Below are positions 27,296 to 36,357 of a DNA stretch of 64,000 nucleotides, one piece after another. Each line of letters opens with the position of its first letter. Positions within the stretch are counted from its first letter, which is position 1. The translations under genes and the position numbers were made by a program. The notes beneath the pieces are model-generated. The model ran no database searches. It saw nothing but the letters and a program-made list of their open reading frames with translations, and was not told the DNA's origin. The stretch comes from an uncultured Clostridia bacterium (GTDB lineage Bacteria; Bacillota; Clostridia; Christensenellales; Borkfalkiaceae). The DNA is taken from contig CALVWX010000003.1 in the NCBI GenBank assembly GCA_944368215.1, positions 1 through 64,000 on the forward strand. The letters are read 5' to 3'.

Positions 27296-28130
27296 AAACA
27301 TACCTGAAGAACTGAAAAAGCGACGGCAATGGGTATGCTTTAAGGCAATACCGAAGGAAGGGCATTGGGGCAAGGTAATTATTTCGCCTGTTTCGGGCGA
27401 TTATGCCAAGAGCAACGAGCCGGACACATGGGGCGATTTCGATACGGCTTTGAAGTATGCACAATCACACGGACAGGACGGTTTGAGCTTTGTGTTGACG
27501 AGTGGCATCGTATTCGTAGATATTGACGAGGTTGACGAAAAGCCCGCCGAAATACGGGATAAAATGCTTGAACTTGCATCGAGGCTCGACACCTATTGCG
27601 AATCGTCGGTCAGCGGTAAAGGCTTGCATTTTCTTTGTTACGGAAGCCTGCCGGAGAACGCGAGAAAGAAAAACGATACGCTCGGTCTCGAAATGTATGA
27701 CAACAGACGCTTTGTCTGTATGACGGGCAATATTGTAGGCGATTCGGCAGAAATAAAAGACTTATCGGACATTATCGGGGAACTGAATAAAGAATATCTC
27801 GGCAAGCCCGTGGAATATAGGCCCGTAGTACGCCGTCAGGCCACAAATACCGACAATGAACTGATAGAGAAAATACGAGACAGTCGGCAGGGCGCAAAGT
27901 TCGACAGACTGTATCGCGGCGATTGGCAAGGCAGTTACGATTCGCAAAGTTCGGCGGATTTTGCGCTTGCAAGAATATTAGCGTATTGGACTCAAGACGA
28001 ATCGCAAATAGACAGTATATTTCGTTCAAGCGGGCTGTACAGACCGAAGTGGGACAACAGCGGCGGTTATTACGCAAAACGTACAATCAATATGGCGTTG
28101 AGTTTAGCGCACAATACGGCGGAGATGTGA
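27246..28130 (+). CDS. NrS-1-type primase/polymerase-like protein, start codon unresolved
   Basis: A primase-like protein with DIDEVDE (catalytic acidic pair), an SSVSGKGLHFL segment, and a C-terminal domain with QGAKFDRLYRGDW and SSADFALARILAYWT as in phage NrS-1-type polymerases. The first canonical start in frame (TTG 27450) would remove an N-terminus that clearly belongs to the protein (QLENIPEELKKRRQWVCFK). The frame is open from 27237, overlapping the upstream gene, with no ATG, GTG or TTG there. The start given (ATC 27246) is only a marker. Frameshifting out of the upstream frame is an alternative. It ends HNTAEM. Confidence 0.75.
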   Translation: MPFVPQTPSVRKWKQLENIPEELKKRRQWVCFKAIPKEGHWGKVIISPVSGDYAKSNEPDTWGDFDTALKYAQSHGQDGLSFVLTSGIVFVDIDEVDEKPAEIRDKMLELASRLDTYCESSVSGKGLHFLCYGSLPENARKKNDTLGLEMYDNRRFVCMTGNIVGDSAEIKDLSDIIGELNKEYLGKPVEYRPVVRRQATNTDNELIEKIRDSRQGAKFDRLYRGDWQGSYDSQSSADFALARILAYWTQDESQIDSIFRSSGLYRPKWDNSGGYYAKRTINMALSLAHNTAEM

Positions 28131-28136
28131 GGGAAT

Positions 28137-28535
28137 ATGTCAATATGCATTATAAGAAAAGAAGTCGGCAAATTGGCGGAAATTACGATGACAGAAAAAG
28201 AAAATCTTGTTGATTATCATAGGATTTTCGCGCATCCAAAATACAAAAACGTAATGGTTATTTGTAAGGAAAATTATCGAAGGAAGCTACTTCCCGCGAC
28301 GATAGACTTTCCCGAATTGAAAAAGACAGTCGGCGGTAAATGCTATATCGTTGCGGTAAATAAGAACGGCGATTTTATATCGCTTACAAACAGTCAGGCA
28401 ACAAGAGTTTTGGCAGACTTGCGTAACCGTGAAATAAACTATTCGGATATGACGGTTGAATTTTTTTCCGCATTATCGAAGGCGTTGAAAGAGGCAAAAA
28501 CGACAAAGACAAAATCGAAGGAAATGGAATTATAA
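28137..28535 (+). CDS. Hypothetical small ICE protein with K-E-M-E-L tail
   Basis: A 132-residue basic protein with no recognised domain, starting MSICIIRKEVGKLAE and carrying a Lys-rich middle and a final Thr/Lys stretch before SKEMEL. GAGGG lies upstream of ATG 28137; a second ATG at 28188 (MTEKENL) is possible. It follows the primase gene by 6 bp. Confidence 0.6.
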   Translation: MSICIIRKEVGKLAEITMTEKENLVDYHRIFAHPKYKNVMVICKENYRRKLLPATIDFPELKKTVGGKCYIVAVNKNGDFISLTNSQATRVLADLRNREINYSDMTVEFFSALSKALKEAKTTKTKSKEMEL

Positions 28536-28548
28536 TGAGGAGGGATTT

Positions 28549-29139
28549 ATGGAAGATACAATGACGGTATCGGACGGCGGATACAAATTGGAAGTTTTCC
28601 GCGACGAGTTTGCGGAAAGTCCGCGCGAGTGGGACAATCTCGGTAAAATGGTTTGTTGGCACAGACGGTATAATCTCGGCGACAAACACGAGTACGAAGA
28701 TCCGCAAGCGTTTCAAGAAAGCGAAGAATACAAAAACGCATTTGTCATTCTACCGCTTTACCTGTACGACCATTCCGGCATTACTATGTCGAATACGGAT
28801 TTCGGAGACCGTTGGGATAGCGGGCAGGTTGGCTATATCTTTATTACGAAAGAGAAAGCGCAGCAAGAGTTTGGCGTTAACTTGGACGAAAGTCTCAAAC
28901 AAAGGGTAACGGAACTTTTAATCGCAGAAACGAAAACTTACGACAACTATTTGCAGGGGGATTGTTTCGGTTTTAAGATTACCGATGAAGCAGGGGAAGA
29001 ATTGGACAACTGCGGCGGTTTTTTCGGCGATGATTTGAATGACGTGTTACACGATATGCGCGATCAGACTTCCGATAAATACAGCGGGTTGTTTGCTAAA
29101 ATGGAACATCATTCTTCGGCGTATGCCGCTATGATGTAA
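28549..29139 (+). CDS. Conserved hypothetical ICE protein (FRDEFAESPREWDN type)
   Basis: A 196-residue acidic protein. The segments FRDEFAESPREWDNLG, MVCWHRRYNLGD and a C-terminal GDCFGFKI...CGGFFGDD-like part are familiar to me from unnamed proteins of phages and ICEs of Bacillota. No function is known. A strong GAGGAGGG site precedes ATG 28549. It ends in AYAAMM, with a terminal Met but without the acidic context of the E-M tails. Confidence 0.72.
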   Translation: MEDTMTVSDGGYKLEVFRDEFAESPREWDNLGKMVCWHRRYNLGDKHEYEDPQAFQESEEYKNAFVILPLYLYDHSGITMSNTDFGDRWDSGQVGYIFITKEKAQQEFGVNLDESLKQRVTELLIAETKTYDNYLQGDCFGFKITDEAGEELDNCGGFFGDDLNDVLHDMRDQTSDKYSGLFAKMEHHSSAYAAMM

Positions 29140-29162
29140 AAAGTAAAAAGGAATTATAAAAA

Positions 29163-29492
29163 ATGAAGCAGGATATAGAAGAAGTGCGCAGAGCATTTTT
29201 TAAGCAGGTGCAGAGCGAATACGACGATTTTCGTCGTATTCAGATGCGCGGCGGGATAGATAAGGTGTACGACAATTCACTAAAAATTACGTTCTATAAA
29301 GAAGTCTACCGCTATCTTATGGACGATGTTTTGCACGATGAAGAATACGTCGAGTTCTTGGGCGAGAAGGTTATCGAAAAATTGTGGGAGGTGTTCGTAG
29401 TGAGCGAGTTGCCGAGACAGACGAGGGACTATTTGCGTCAACTCATTAAATTACACCGTGAGAATAACGAGCGCAAAAGGTTGGCGGCATAA
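29163..29492 (+). CDS. DUF3848-like small helical protein
   Basis: A 109-residue, mainly helical protein (FKQVQSEYDDFRRIQM, then LKITFYKEVYRYLMDDVL). The pattern of a helix, then K-I-x-F-Y-x-E-V-x-x-Y, then an acidic helix also appears at 34078-34440 and in the C-terminal part of the gene ending at 34081. The three therefore look like relatives of one family, which I tentatively link to DUF3848. The stop overlaps the next ATG (ATAATG). Confidence 0.6.
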   Translation: MKQDIEEVRRAFFKQVQSEYDDFRRIQMRGGIDKVYDNSLKITFYKEVYRYLMDDVLHDEEYVEFLGEKVIEKLWEVFVVSELPRQTRDYLRQLIKLHRENNERKRLAA

Positions 29493-29905
29493 TGAGTTCA
29501 TACGCTAACGGTTGTATGGTAGTCGTTATTCCCGAAGAACATATTGGAGAGTTTGAACGGTATTTCGATCAGGATTGCGAATATAGTTTTTTGAATACCG
29601 AAATAACGCTTATGAACAGCGAGAGCGCAGATAAAGCAGGCTATCAAAAGCGCATATACGATATTTCGTGTAATACAAGTTTGGAAGCGTGTCTTATCGA
29701 CAACGAAGATAACGATATAAGAGACGTATGCTTTGAGTTTAATATAGCTTTATTGGATATTGACGCGAGAAATGACGAGGAAAATTTCAGTGAAAGTATC
29801 AAGTTCGACGAGAAAGAGCGAATATGCCATTATGATTCGGATGCGCCGAAATGGGTAAAAAGTTCTTACGATATAAAAGAAAAATCGGAAGCGGAGGCGG
29901 AATAA
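29492..29905 (+). CDS. Tandem small acidic protein, paralog 1 (S-E-A-E-A-E tail)
   Basis: A 137-residue strongly acidic protein. It is the first of four adjacent genes that share an N-terminal pattern (hydrophobic strand, [IL]PEE/TEN, then EFxxxF), a middle helix ending C-x-E-F, and an acidic C-terminus. It ends EKSEAEAE. No known domain is recognised; a distant link to the ferredoxin-like YubB fold is possible. Its stop overlaps the start of the next paralog (TAATG), and the GCGGAGG within the tail codons could serve as that gene's ribosome site. Confidence 0.68.
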   Translation: MSSYANGCMVVVIPEEHIGEFERYFDQDCEYSFLNTEITLMNSESADKAGYQKRIYDISCNTSLEACLIDNEDNDIRDVCFEFNIALLDIDARNDEENFSESIKFDEKERICHYDSDAPKWVKSSYDIKEKSEAEAE

Positions 29906-30324
29906 TGAGTGATGCGGATATGTCGGTAGTATTGCCGACGGAAAATGTAGAAGAATTTATGAAGTTGTTTGCGTCTAATAACACGGACGGATTTAATGTG
30001 CAGGAGTGCGAAGCAACAGACAGTTACGATAACGCGCACGGCTTATCTTTACGAGTTATAAACTTTCAGCCTGCTTTTGATTTATACGATATGGCTTATG
30101 GCGTATTTGCGCGTGAACGTGCGCTTAAAAATGTTTGCGAAAAATTCGGAGTAAAACGGCTCATTATACATAAATCGTCTGTTGGGTCGGGTGAGGAAGA
30201 ATCTATCACCTACAGTAAAAAGAACGGATTGGCATATCAACACAGAGAAGATTATCCTTCGCCTTACGATGAGTGTTTGGGCGAGGACGAGATAATGGAC
30301 GATAGTGAAGCGGAGGCAGAGTAA
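29905..30324 (+). CDS. Tandem small acidic protein, paralog 2 (S-E-A-E-A-E tail)
   Basis: A 139-residue protein starting MSDADMSVVLPTENVEEF. The ATG at 29905 is chosen because it overlaps the upstream stop; a reading from 29851 would lie inside the previous gene. Shared features with its neighbours are VLPTENVEEFMKLF, a VCEKFGVKRL helix-strand and EESITYSKKNGLAYQ. It ends DDSEAEAE, almost the same as the broken paralog downstream. Confidence 0.68.
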   Translation: MSDADMSVVLPTENVEEFMKLFASNNTDGFNVQECEATDSYDNAHGLSLRVINFQPAFDLYDMAYGVFARERALKNVCEKFGVKRLIIHKSSVGSGEEESITYSKKNGLAYQHREDYPSPYDECLGEDEIMDDSEAEAE

Positions 30325-30742
30325 TGCTTGAAAGTTTTGAGCTGTCGGCAGTATTGCCCGTAGACAATATTTCTACTTTTAAGGATTTTTTGCCGAGCCG
30401 TCTTATTGTCCAGCGGGTTGCTATGCGGAAGAAGTGCGAATAACAAACGAAGAAAGTAATGATAACGGAGTAGCCCTTATTGGATTAAATATCGAGTCAT
30501 AGTTTGAACTTAACGATTTAATAAATAACGATTATCCGTTCGCAGATTTCTGTAAGCAAATGAATGTCAAGCGTTTGGCGGCATACCGACAGTCGCCGTC
30601 CGATATGGTAGAGGAATCTTTGATATATAGCCGAAAAAACGGTTTTGATTATCAGCGCAGAGATTTTTTACCTATGCCGTGTACAGAATGTTATCTTGAC
30701 GAAGATGAAATAATTGACGATAGCGAAGCGGAGGCGGAATAA
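30324..30742 (+). pseudogene. Tandem small acidic protein, paralog 3, broken
   Basis: The frame starts at ATG 30324 (MLESFELSAVLPVDN) and is lost at a run of six T near 30386-30391. One extra T would restore KDFFAEPSYCPAG and the rest of the family pattern. A TAG at about 30498-30500 interrupts the restored frame (ES-stop-FEL). The remaining frame to 30742 closely follows paralog 2 (EESLIYSRKNGFDYQ) and ends DDSEAEAE. Two lesions make it a pseudogene unless the sequence has errors. Confidence 0.8.
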
Positions 30743-31182
30743 TGTCAAGTTTAGTGGCATTTAATTGTTTCGCATTTGTGCCTGAAGAAAATGAAAAAGC
30801 GTTTATTGATTTATTCGCTCATTCAAAAGATGTAGCGAATGCTTTCAATTTCGGTTTAATGACAAATCTAACCACGACGAGATCTTTTAATGGGAAAGTC
30901 GCAATGGAATTTGATTGTCAAAATGAGAAAGACATTAATCATGGATGGTATAAGACAGAACACAAAAATATAGAAGCCTACTGTAAAGAGTTTGGCATTA
31001 CATATTTGTCTGCGTACTGTAATCGAGACGAAAAAGGCATTGATTCCGAAGTGTTGTATTACGAGCAGGAAAAAGGTCTCTTACTATATTCATATAATGT
31101 TTATCACAAAAACATTGATGTTCAGGACGGTATAGATTATTACGAAAAAAGGGTGGCAAAAAAGGAGTCGGAACTATGTTGA
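30742..31182 (+). CDS. Tandem small protein, paralog 4
   Basis: A 146-residue protein, the most diverged of the four paralogs. It keeps FVPEENEKAFIDLF near the start, YCKEFGITYLSAY in the middle and VLYYEQEKGLLLY near the end, matching the same spacing in paralog 2. Its C-terminus KKESELC is acidic but lacks the E-M or E-A-E ending. It overlaps the methyltransferase start by 7 bp. Confidence 0.65.
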   Translation: MSSLVAFNCFAFVPEENEKAFIDLFAHSKDVANAFNFGLMTNLTTTRSFNGKVAMEFDCQNEKDINHGWYKTEHKNIEAYCKEFGITYLSAYCNRDEKGIDSEVLYYEQEKGLLLYSYNVYHKNIDVQDGIDYYEKRVAKKESELC

Positions 31183-32297
31183 AAGTAGCAACGGTATGTA
31201 GCGGAATAGGCGCACCAGAAAAAGCGTTGACAAATCTCTGTATTCCGTATGAACTTACTTGTTTCAGCGAAATAGACGAAGCGGCAATACAGTCGTATTG
31301 CGCAATACACGGAATTGAAAAAAACAAAAATTTCGGTAGCTTGACGGAAGTAAACGATAAGCCGGTGCCGCTTGATATTGACTTGCTGATCGGCGGAACG
31401 CCTTGTCAAAGTTTTTCGGTTGCAGGGAAAGGCGAAGGCGGCGACGAGGGTAGTGGAACACGGTCAAGTCTTATGTGGTGTTATTTGCAGTTTGTCGCCT
31501 TATCGAAGCCCAAAGTAGTAGTTTGGGAAAATGTACCGGGTGTGCTGTCTCAAAAGCATTTACATAACTTCCGTAGGTTTTATTTCGCGCTAATGGCTTA
31601 CGGCTATCACGTTTATTCGGAAGTTCTGAATGCCAAGTATTTCAATATTCCGCAGAATAGAGAGCGGCTGTTTTTGATAGCAATTCATAAAGACGTAGAC
31701 GACGGCTTTGAGTTTCCGTTGGAGTATGATTCGGGTATTCGTATAAAAGACATTTTGCAAGACGAAGTAAGCAAAGAAATGGCTGTACCGAATCTTGAAA
31801 AAATGGAATTATATACGCCTTATATCGGCGGCAATACGCACAGAATTATACGTTGCGGCTTTCTGAATTGGAACAAGTATCGGCAGACTAACGTGATTTT
31901 ATCTATTGAGGGTGTGTCCGAGTGCGTTATGTATTCCGATGACGGATATAACGGTGCAAAAATATACGATAACAGCAGAAACGGTAAAAATATTGTGCGT
32001 CGTTACACGGCTCTCGAAAGTTTCCGTTTAATGGGGTTTGACGACGAAGATTACATTAAATGCCGTTATCGGATGATGGACGGCAACACGGTGGATAACG
32101 TGCGCGAGACGAATTTATACGCGCAAGCGGGGAACAGTATCGTCGTAACGGTTTTAATGGCGTTATTTGGTGTGCTATACGGCGTAGAGGATTGGGAAGA
32201 ACGGATTTATAAAGAACGTCTGAAAACGCCCGAACAACTTATAAACGAATTGCCGCTGTTTAACTATATGCAAGGGCAGGAACGAGATGCAAGTTAA
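31176..32297 (+). CDS. dcm: C5-cytosine DNA methyltransferase
   Basis: A 373-residue enzyme methylating cytosine C5. Motif I is VATVCSGIGAPEKAL (about 4-18), the catalytic GTPCQSFSVAGKG at about 73-85 carries the nucleophilic Cys, motif VI is WENVPG, motif VIII RERLFLIAI, and motif X YAQAGNSIVV near the C-terminus. The recognition region between VIII and IX is short. No restriction endonuclease gene is adjacent, so this is an orphan methylase likely protecting the ICE on entry. It overlaps genes on both sides. Confidence 0.93.
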   Translation: MLKVATVCSGIGAPEKALTNLCIPYELTCFSEIDEAAIQSYCAIHGIEKNKNFGSLTEVNDKPVPLDIDLLIGGTPCQSFSVAGKGEGGDEGSGTRSSLMWCYLQFVALSKPKVVVWENVPGVLSQKHLHNFRRFYFALMAYGYHVYSEVLNAKYFNIPQNRERLFLIAIHKDVDDGFEFPLEYDSGIRIKDILQDEVSKEMAVPNLEKMELYTPYIGGNTHRIIRCGFLNWNKYRQTNVILSIEGVSECVMYSDDGYNGAKIYDNSRNGKNIVRRYTALESFRLMGFDDEDYIKCRYRMMDGNTVDNVRETNLYAQAGNSIVVTVLMALFGVLYGVEDWEERIYKERLKTPEQLINELPLFNYMQGQERDAS

Positions 32298-32907
32298 AAA
32301 CAAAATCATAGAACAGTTGGACGACGACGCAAAAGAATTTTTCTATCGGTTGCTTAATGATGATATTCTCGTTTGCAGAGCTACGACGGATATTCCCGAT
32401 TATAAGAATACGGAAAAGTGTGGGGACTCTTATTTGGTTTATGCACCTATGGTAAAGCAACAGCCGTTTTGTAGTGGGCGTGTAATGCCTTTATATGCGT
32501 ATATTCCAAATATGAAAGATGACGCCGCATATATAGCGCATTTAACCGTAGATCAGGCTTTACATTTCCTTGATTGTATGAAAGAGCAGTACGAGCCGAA
32601 AGAAGTATATGACTTTTTAATGGAAGGTCATAAAAACGGAACGCTTTGGAACATCGTAGAAGATAAAACACTGAAAGAGTTTATCGACGAAGAAAACGAC
32701 AGGCGAATTGAAATTTGCGAGTTGTATCAAAAGGGAGAATGGAACAGTTATGTATGTTCCCTATACGGTATAAAGGAAGCGCATACTTGCGGCGTGTCGT
32801 ATAACGAACGCGATTTGAAAGCGGCGATGAAACATTTTGCAAAGTATTTGAGAGGCGCGGACAGGGCGGCGTTTAACAAGTTTATGCAGAGTGAAGCGGA
32901 GATGTAA
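32287..32907 (+). CDS. Hypothetical ICE protein with S-E-A-E-M tail
   Basis: A 206-residue soluble protein, mostly helical, with no domain I recognise. It starts 11 bp inside the methyltransferase gene. The C-terminal helix (MKHFAKYLRGADRAAFNKF) leads directly into MQSEAEM, one of the full S-E-A-E-M tails. The stop overlaps the following ATG (TAATG). Confidence 0.65.
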   Translation: MQVKNKIIEQLDDDAKEFFYRLLNDDILVCRATTDIPDYKNTEKCGDSYLVYAPMVKQQPFCSGRVMPLYAYIPNMKDDAAYIAHLTVDQALHFLDCMKEQYEPKEVYDFLMEGHKNGTLWNIVEDKTLKEFIDEENDRRIEICELYQKGEWNSYVCSLYGIKEAHTCGVSYNERDLKAAMKHFAKYLRGADRAAFNKFMQSEAEM

Positions 32908-34081
32908 TGGGAGAATATAAAAAAGAAAATTGCGGAAAAAAAGAAAAGGGAAAAGACGGACAGTACCTTTATTCAAGCGGTTATTACAAAAACGATGGGA
33001 ACGATGGCTTTATTTATAAGAACAGCGTAGCATTTCACGAGCCGTGGCGGTATAAAAACATGGATGAAATCGTGTACATACCGGAATACGGTTTTCCGAA
33101 CAAAAATGTATAAGAGTGCCCGAAGATAAGTTATTGTCAAGTTACACAAGACAGGATTTGATAAACCTGACCCAAAGTGAAACATTAGCTGAAGAACTGT
33201 TTGAAAGCCTTTCTTGGCAACAGCCAGAAAATCTTTGGAGCGAGTGGTGTGATGATTCAAATAATAATGATTATTGGATTTGGGCACAATGGGCCTATGA
33301 AAAAGTATATCTACCTGAATTTCGCCGTAACGGGCAAGTACCTGCTGATAAATTCAATTTTTTTGAAAATGATTGGACAAATACAGTATATAGAAAATAT
33401 TGTTTAAACCGATTGGAGGAAATCAGAACCGGAAAGAAAATAATGGAAAAGACTTTTGAATACGGCGGGTATCATTTTACGCCCGAACGACAGCTAACCC
33501 GAAAAGAAAGTTCGCTATCTTCTATAAGCAAGCGTCAGCGGATAGATACGGAATTGGGTTTTTGTAAAAAAGGCTATGCCTATGAGAGCAAGTTCGATTA
33601 TTCCTACGACGGTTTTTATAATGCGGCGACGGAAAAGGATTTTGATTTATTCCGTTGCGAAGAAAACGGAAAACTATATATACCGTGCGCAAATGATTTA
33701 CAAGAATATGTAGAGCAGTCGGAACAAAGTAATCGAGATATTAACGAAACGATCAGAAAATCGGTAGCCGATGAATTTGCGGTATATAAAGCGCGGGAAA
33801 TTGCAAGAGGCGCAGAGGCGGTATTCGGTAATCATTACGAAATTCATTTTTATAATCGTGTAGCGGACTATTTTGATAACGGGGATTTTCAGTTCTACGA
33901 AAAGACGGAAATAAAAAAACTTGCCCAAAGCGGCGAAAATGTTTTGGAACGGCTATGGGATTATTATTCCGAGAGCGAAGAAACGAGCGTTGTAGAAACT
34001 TACTACGATATTTTTCAGGTTATCAGAAGTTTTAACGGCTTTTGCGATATGCAAAAAACAGAATACGGAGAAATGGAATGA
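32907..34081 (+). pseudogene. Hypothetical ICE protein gene split by a frameshift (G-E-M-E tail)
   Basis: A 68-codon frame (32907-33113, ending YIPEYGFPNKNV) is followed by a 321-codon frame read from GTG 33116. One additional A in the AAAAA run near 33105-33109 would join them into a single protein running PEYGFPNKKCIRVPEDKLL. GTG 33116 has no ribosome site, which supports one original gene of about 390 residues. The later part contains MEKTFEYGGYHFTP, a start-like motif I know from ICE proteins, so translation from ATG 33442 is another option. The C-terminal region is DUF3848-like. It ends EYGEME. Confidence 0.65.
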
Positions 34082-34440
34082 CGGAACATATTGATTATAG
34101 GCAGGAAGTTATTGATAGTGTTAATAAAGAATTTAATAACTTCTACGACATTGAAATGCAAAAATCAAAGGTAGAAATTTTTGCCGATGCTCACAAAATT
34201 TTTGCATATACGGCATTGAAAGATTTTATAACAGCAGAAGAATCGCAATTTAGCGATGATATTCATTATCGTTGCTTGTATGCAGAAAAGGACAGTATTT
34301 TGGCTTTGCTTTACGACGAATATCGTAGAAACGAATATGCCAGCCTTGCCACAAGCGGGGATGTCCTTGAATTTATAGAGGGCGATTATAACGCAATTTA
34401 TCATGAAGGAATTTTAGAGGAGGCAGAAGAACTTGAGTAG
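34078..34440 (+). CDS. DUF3848-like small acidic protein
   Basis: A 120-residue protein starting MTEHIDYRQEVIDSVNKEF. It resembles the proteins at 29163 and at the end of 34081 (helix, KIFAYTALKDFI, acidic helix). The ATG at 34078 overlaps the upstream stop (ATGA). It ends EEAEELE: acidic but without Met. Confidence 0.62.
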   Translation: MTEHIDYRQEVIDSVNKEFNNFYDIEMQKSKVEIFADAHKIFAYTALKDFITAEESQFSDDIHYRCLYAEKDSILALLYDEYRRNEYASLATSGDVLEFIEGDYNAIYHEGILEEAEELE

Positions 34441-34990
34441 GATTATCAAATCGACGGACGATAACGCATTAGAAGCGTTGAAAGAGCGGTTGGCAAAGCA
34501 GCAGGCAGATCACGAGGAAATGAAAAAGCAAAACGAGTATTTCCTCAAGAACTGTACTATGGTCGGATATGCCGATATGACCGAAGAACAGGCGAAAAGA
34601 ATCGATGCAGCGGTAGAACGGGCGTATTCGTGGGAAAAACAGCCACACCCCAAGTGGAAGTTACAGAACTCTAATCAAGAGATAAGAAGAACGAAACAGC
34701 GTATCAAACAGTTGGAAGCGGAACAGTCTCGCGGCGAATCTACATACGATACGGACGGCTTGGGCTTTGAAGTCGTGGAAAATCAGGATATTAAAAGATT
34801 GCAAATTATATACGAAGGCGACGGCAGGGTGGATAATGCAACGTATAGAGCGTTGAGAAGCCGTGGCTTTGTCTATTCAAAGACGAATCAGGCGTTTCAG
34901 CGGCAATTAAACGAAAACGCGCGTTGGGCGGCTAACCGTTTTATCGAAACTCAACGTGCGTTGCAAAGTAAATCCGAAGCGGAAATGTAA
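34433..34990 (+). CDS. DUF3560-like protein with S-E-A-E-M tail
   Basis: A 185-residue protein with a long charged helical N-terminal half (coiled-coil prone, residues ~10-100). A C-terminal module (GFEVVENQDIKRLQIIY, then RALRSRGFVYSKTNQAFQRQL) matches the DUF3560 pattern found in plasmid proteins. The TTG start overlaps the previous gene by 8 bp and has GAGGAGG some distance upstream. It ends SKSEAEM, and a separate CGGAGG site for the next gene follows the stop. Confidence 0.7.
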   Translation: MSRIIKSTDDNALEALKERLAKQQADHEEMKKQNEYFLKNCTMVGYADMTEEQAKRIDAAVERAYSWEKQPHPKWKLQNSNQEIRRTKQRIKQLEAEQSRGESTYDTDGLGFEVVENQDIKRLQIIYEGDGRVDNATYRALRSRGFVYSKTNQAFQRQLNENARWAANRFIETQRALQSKSEAEM

Positions 34991-35000
34991 CGGAGGTAAT

Positions 35001-35536
35001 ATGATTTTCGTAAATAAGCAGTTGGACAAGTTTAAGGACGAAAACGGCGATTATTTTATAAACAAAATGCACGAAGCATATCCGCATTTATACGATAAAG
35101 ATGACAAGAAAAAACAGGATTTTTATGCGGAGTTCGACGAGTCGGATATGAATTTGCTTGTTGAAACAACAATCGAAAACGGTAAAACGCTTAAAGAAAG
35201 ATTAGATCGTTTTATAATCGACCAGCGAAATTTTATTGCCGCAGAACAGAAAAAATTTACGGCTTTGAACATGAAGTATAAGAAACAGCTAACGGCTATG
35301 GCGATAATGCTACCCGATAAAGAACTGAAAGAATTTACGAAAGCGGATTGTTGCCGCTCTATGTACGACGACGTGCCGGAGAGCGAAACGGACAATTCGG
35401 GCAGGGTATGTATTATACCGCTTGAAAAATTAACGAAGAAGTAGAAAAGATTGCCCAAGAGCTTGAAGCGGGTTGGACGGGCGGCGCAAGCGATTGTGCG
35501 GAAAGAGAGCGTGAACCCGACGGTCCCGAAATGTAG
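35001..35536 (+). pseudogene. Hypothetical ICE protein gene with terminal frameshift (P-E-M tail in the restored frame)
   Basis: The frame from ATG 35001 (GGAGG upstream) gives 147 residues ending LEKLTKK at 35444. Adding one A to the AAAAA run near 35427 continues the protein as KINEEVEKIAQELEAGW and on to GPEM with a TAG at 35534-35536. The extension is rich in Glu and Trp and looks coding, and no start codon exists for it alone. The true product is probably about 178 residues. No known domain. Confidence 0.6.
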
Positions 35537-35545
35537 GGAGGATAG

Positions 35546-36356
35546 ATGCTTACAAGGAAAGAAGTTGAAAGTAAGGGGCTTGTAGACGGAAAAGACTATC
35601 TGTATATCGGCGGCGTTCGTTATCAGGTGGGCGAGTCGTTCTTTCAAGGCGATAAAAAAATTACTGTAAAAAGTATTATAGATCCGCATCATTTCAATTC
35701 TCACGATAATAGCTGTTGGCATACGGGAATGTTCTACGATTATAAGTGCATTCACGGCAAGAATATGAAACCGTTGGAATATGACGAAAGAGCGGAACGG
35801 GCTGCGGAAAACAGGTTGCGCGGCAAGCAAATTTATAATACGGACATTTATATTTTACACGACGGCAAGAGACTTGAAGAAGTCGGAGAGTGCCTTTTTT
35901 CGTTATCTTCATAAATCTTGCAACTACCTAACGGAAATCAACGACAATCAGTATTTCAGAGGGAATTATCTTTGCGCGTCGTTAAGTCAGGCGTTCGGAA
36001 AACAATCTTCGGAAGTTATGTTTGTTTTGCAGGATTGGGGCGAGAGCGGCGAAAATATCGGAAGTATTTTGCTTGACGATAACTGTAAAAAAATCAGGTA
36101 CGAAGGCTTTGACCATACCGTAATATGTTCGGGGAAAACGGAAGAAACGAACGAAACGGTAACGCTGTTAAAACGGCATTGCGAACCCGCGCAACAGTTC
36201 GCTTTGGTACGCTATCTGAAACAATTAGAAAGCGGCGAGTACATAGGCGATACCGTTTGGGAAGATGCGAATTTTAACGATGCCGCCAATACTTTTTATG
36301 AATTTACGGGACAAAGTGTAGAAAGAGCGTTAGAAAAACAAGAATTGGAGATGTGA
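35546..36356 (+). pseudogene. Hypothetical ICE protein gene split by a frameshift (L-E-M tail)
   Basis: Frame 1 (35546-35914) has a good GGGAGG site and starts MLTRKEVESKGLVDGKDYLYIGG. At the T6 run near 35892-35897 it leaves frame and stops shortly after. With one T fewer it reads ECLFRYLHKSCNYLT and continues to ...ALEKQELEM at 36356. The second part has no start or ribosome site of its own. The restored protein is about 269 residues. No function is recognised. Confidence 0.62.
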
Positions 36357-36357
36357 A

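Noticed and set aside
26201..27373. 390-residue minus-strand frame opposite the ArdC-like gene
   Set aside because: Shadow frame; the forward frame has a recognisable domain and ribosome site.
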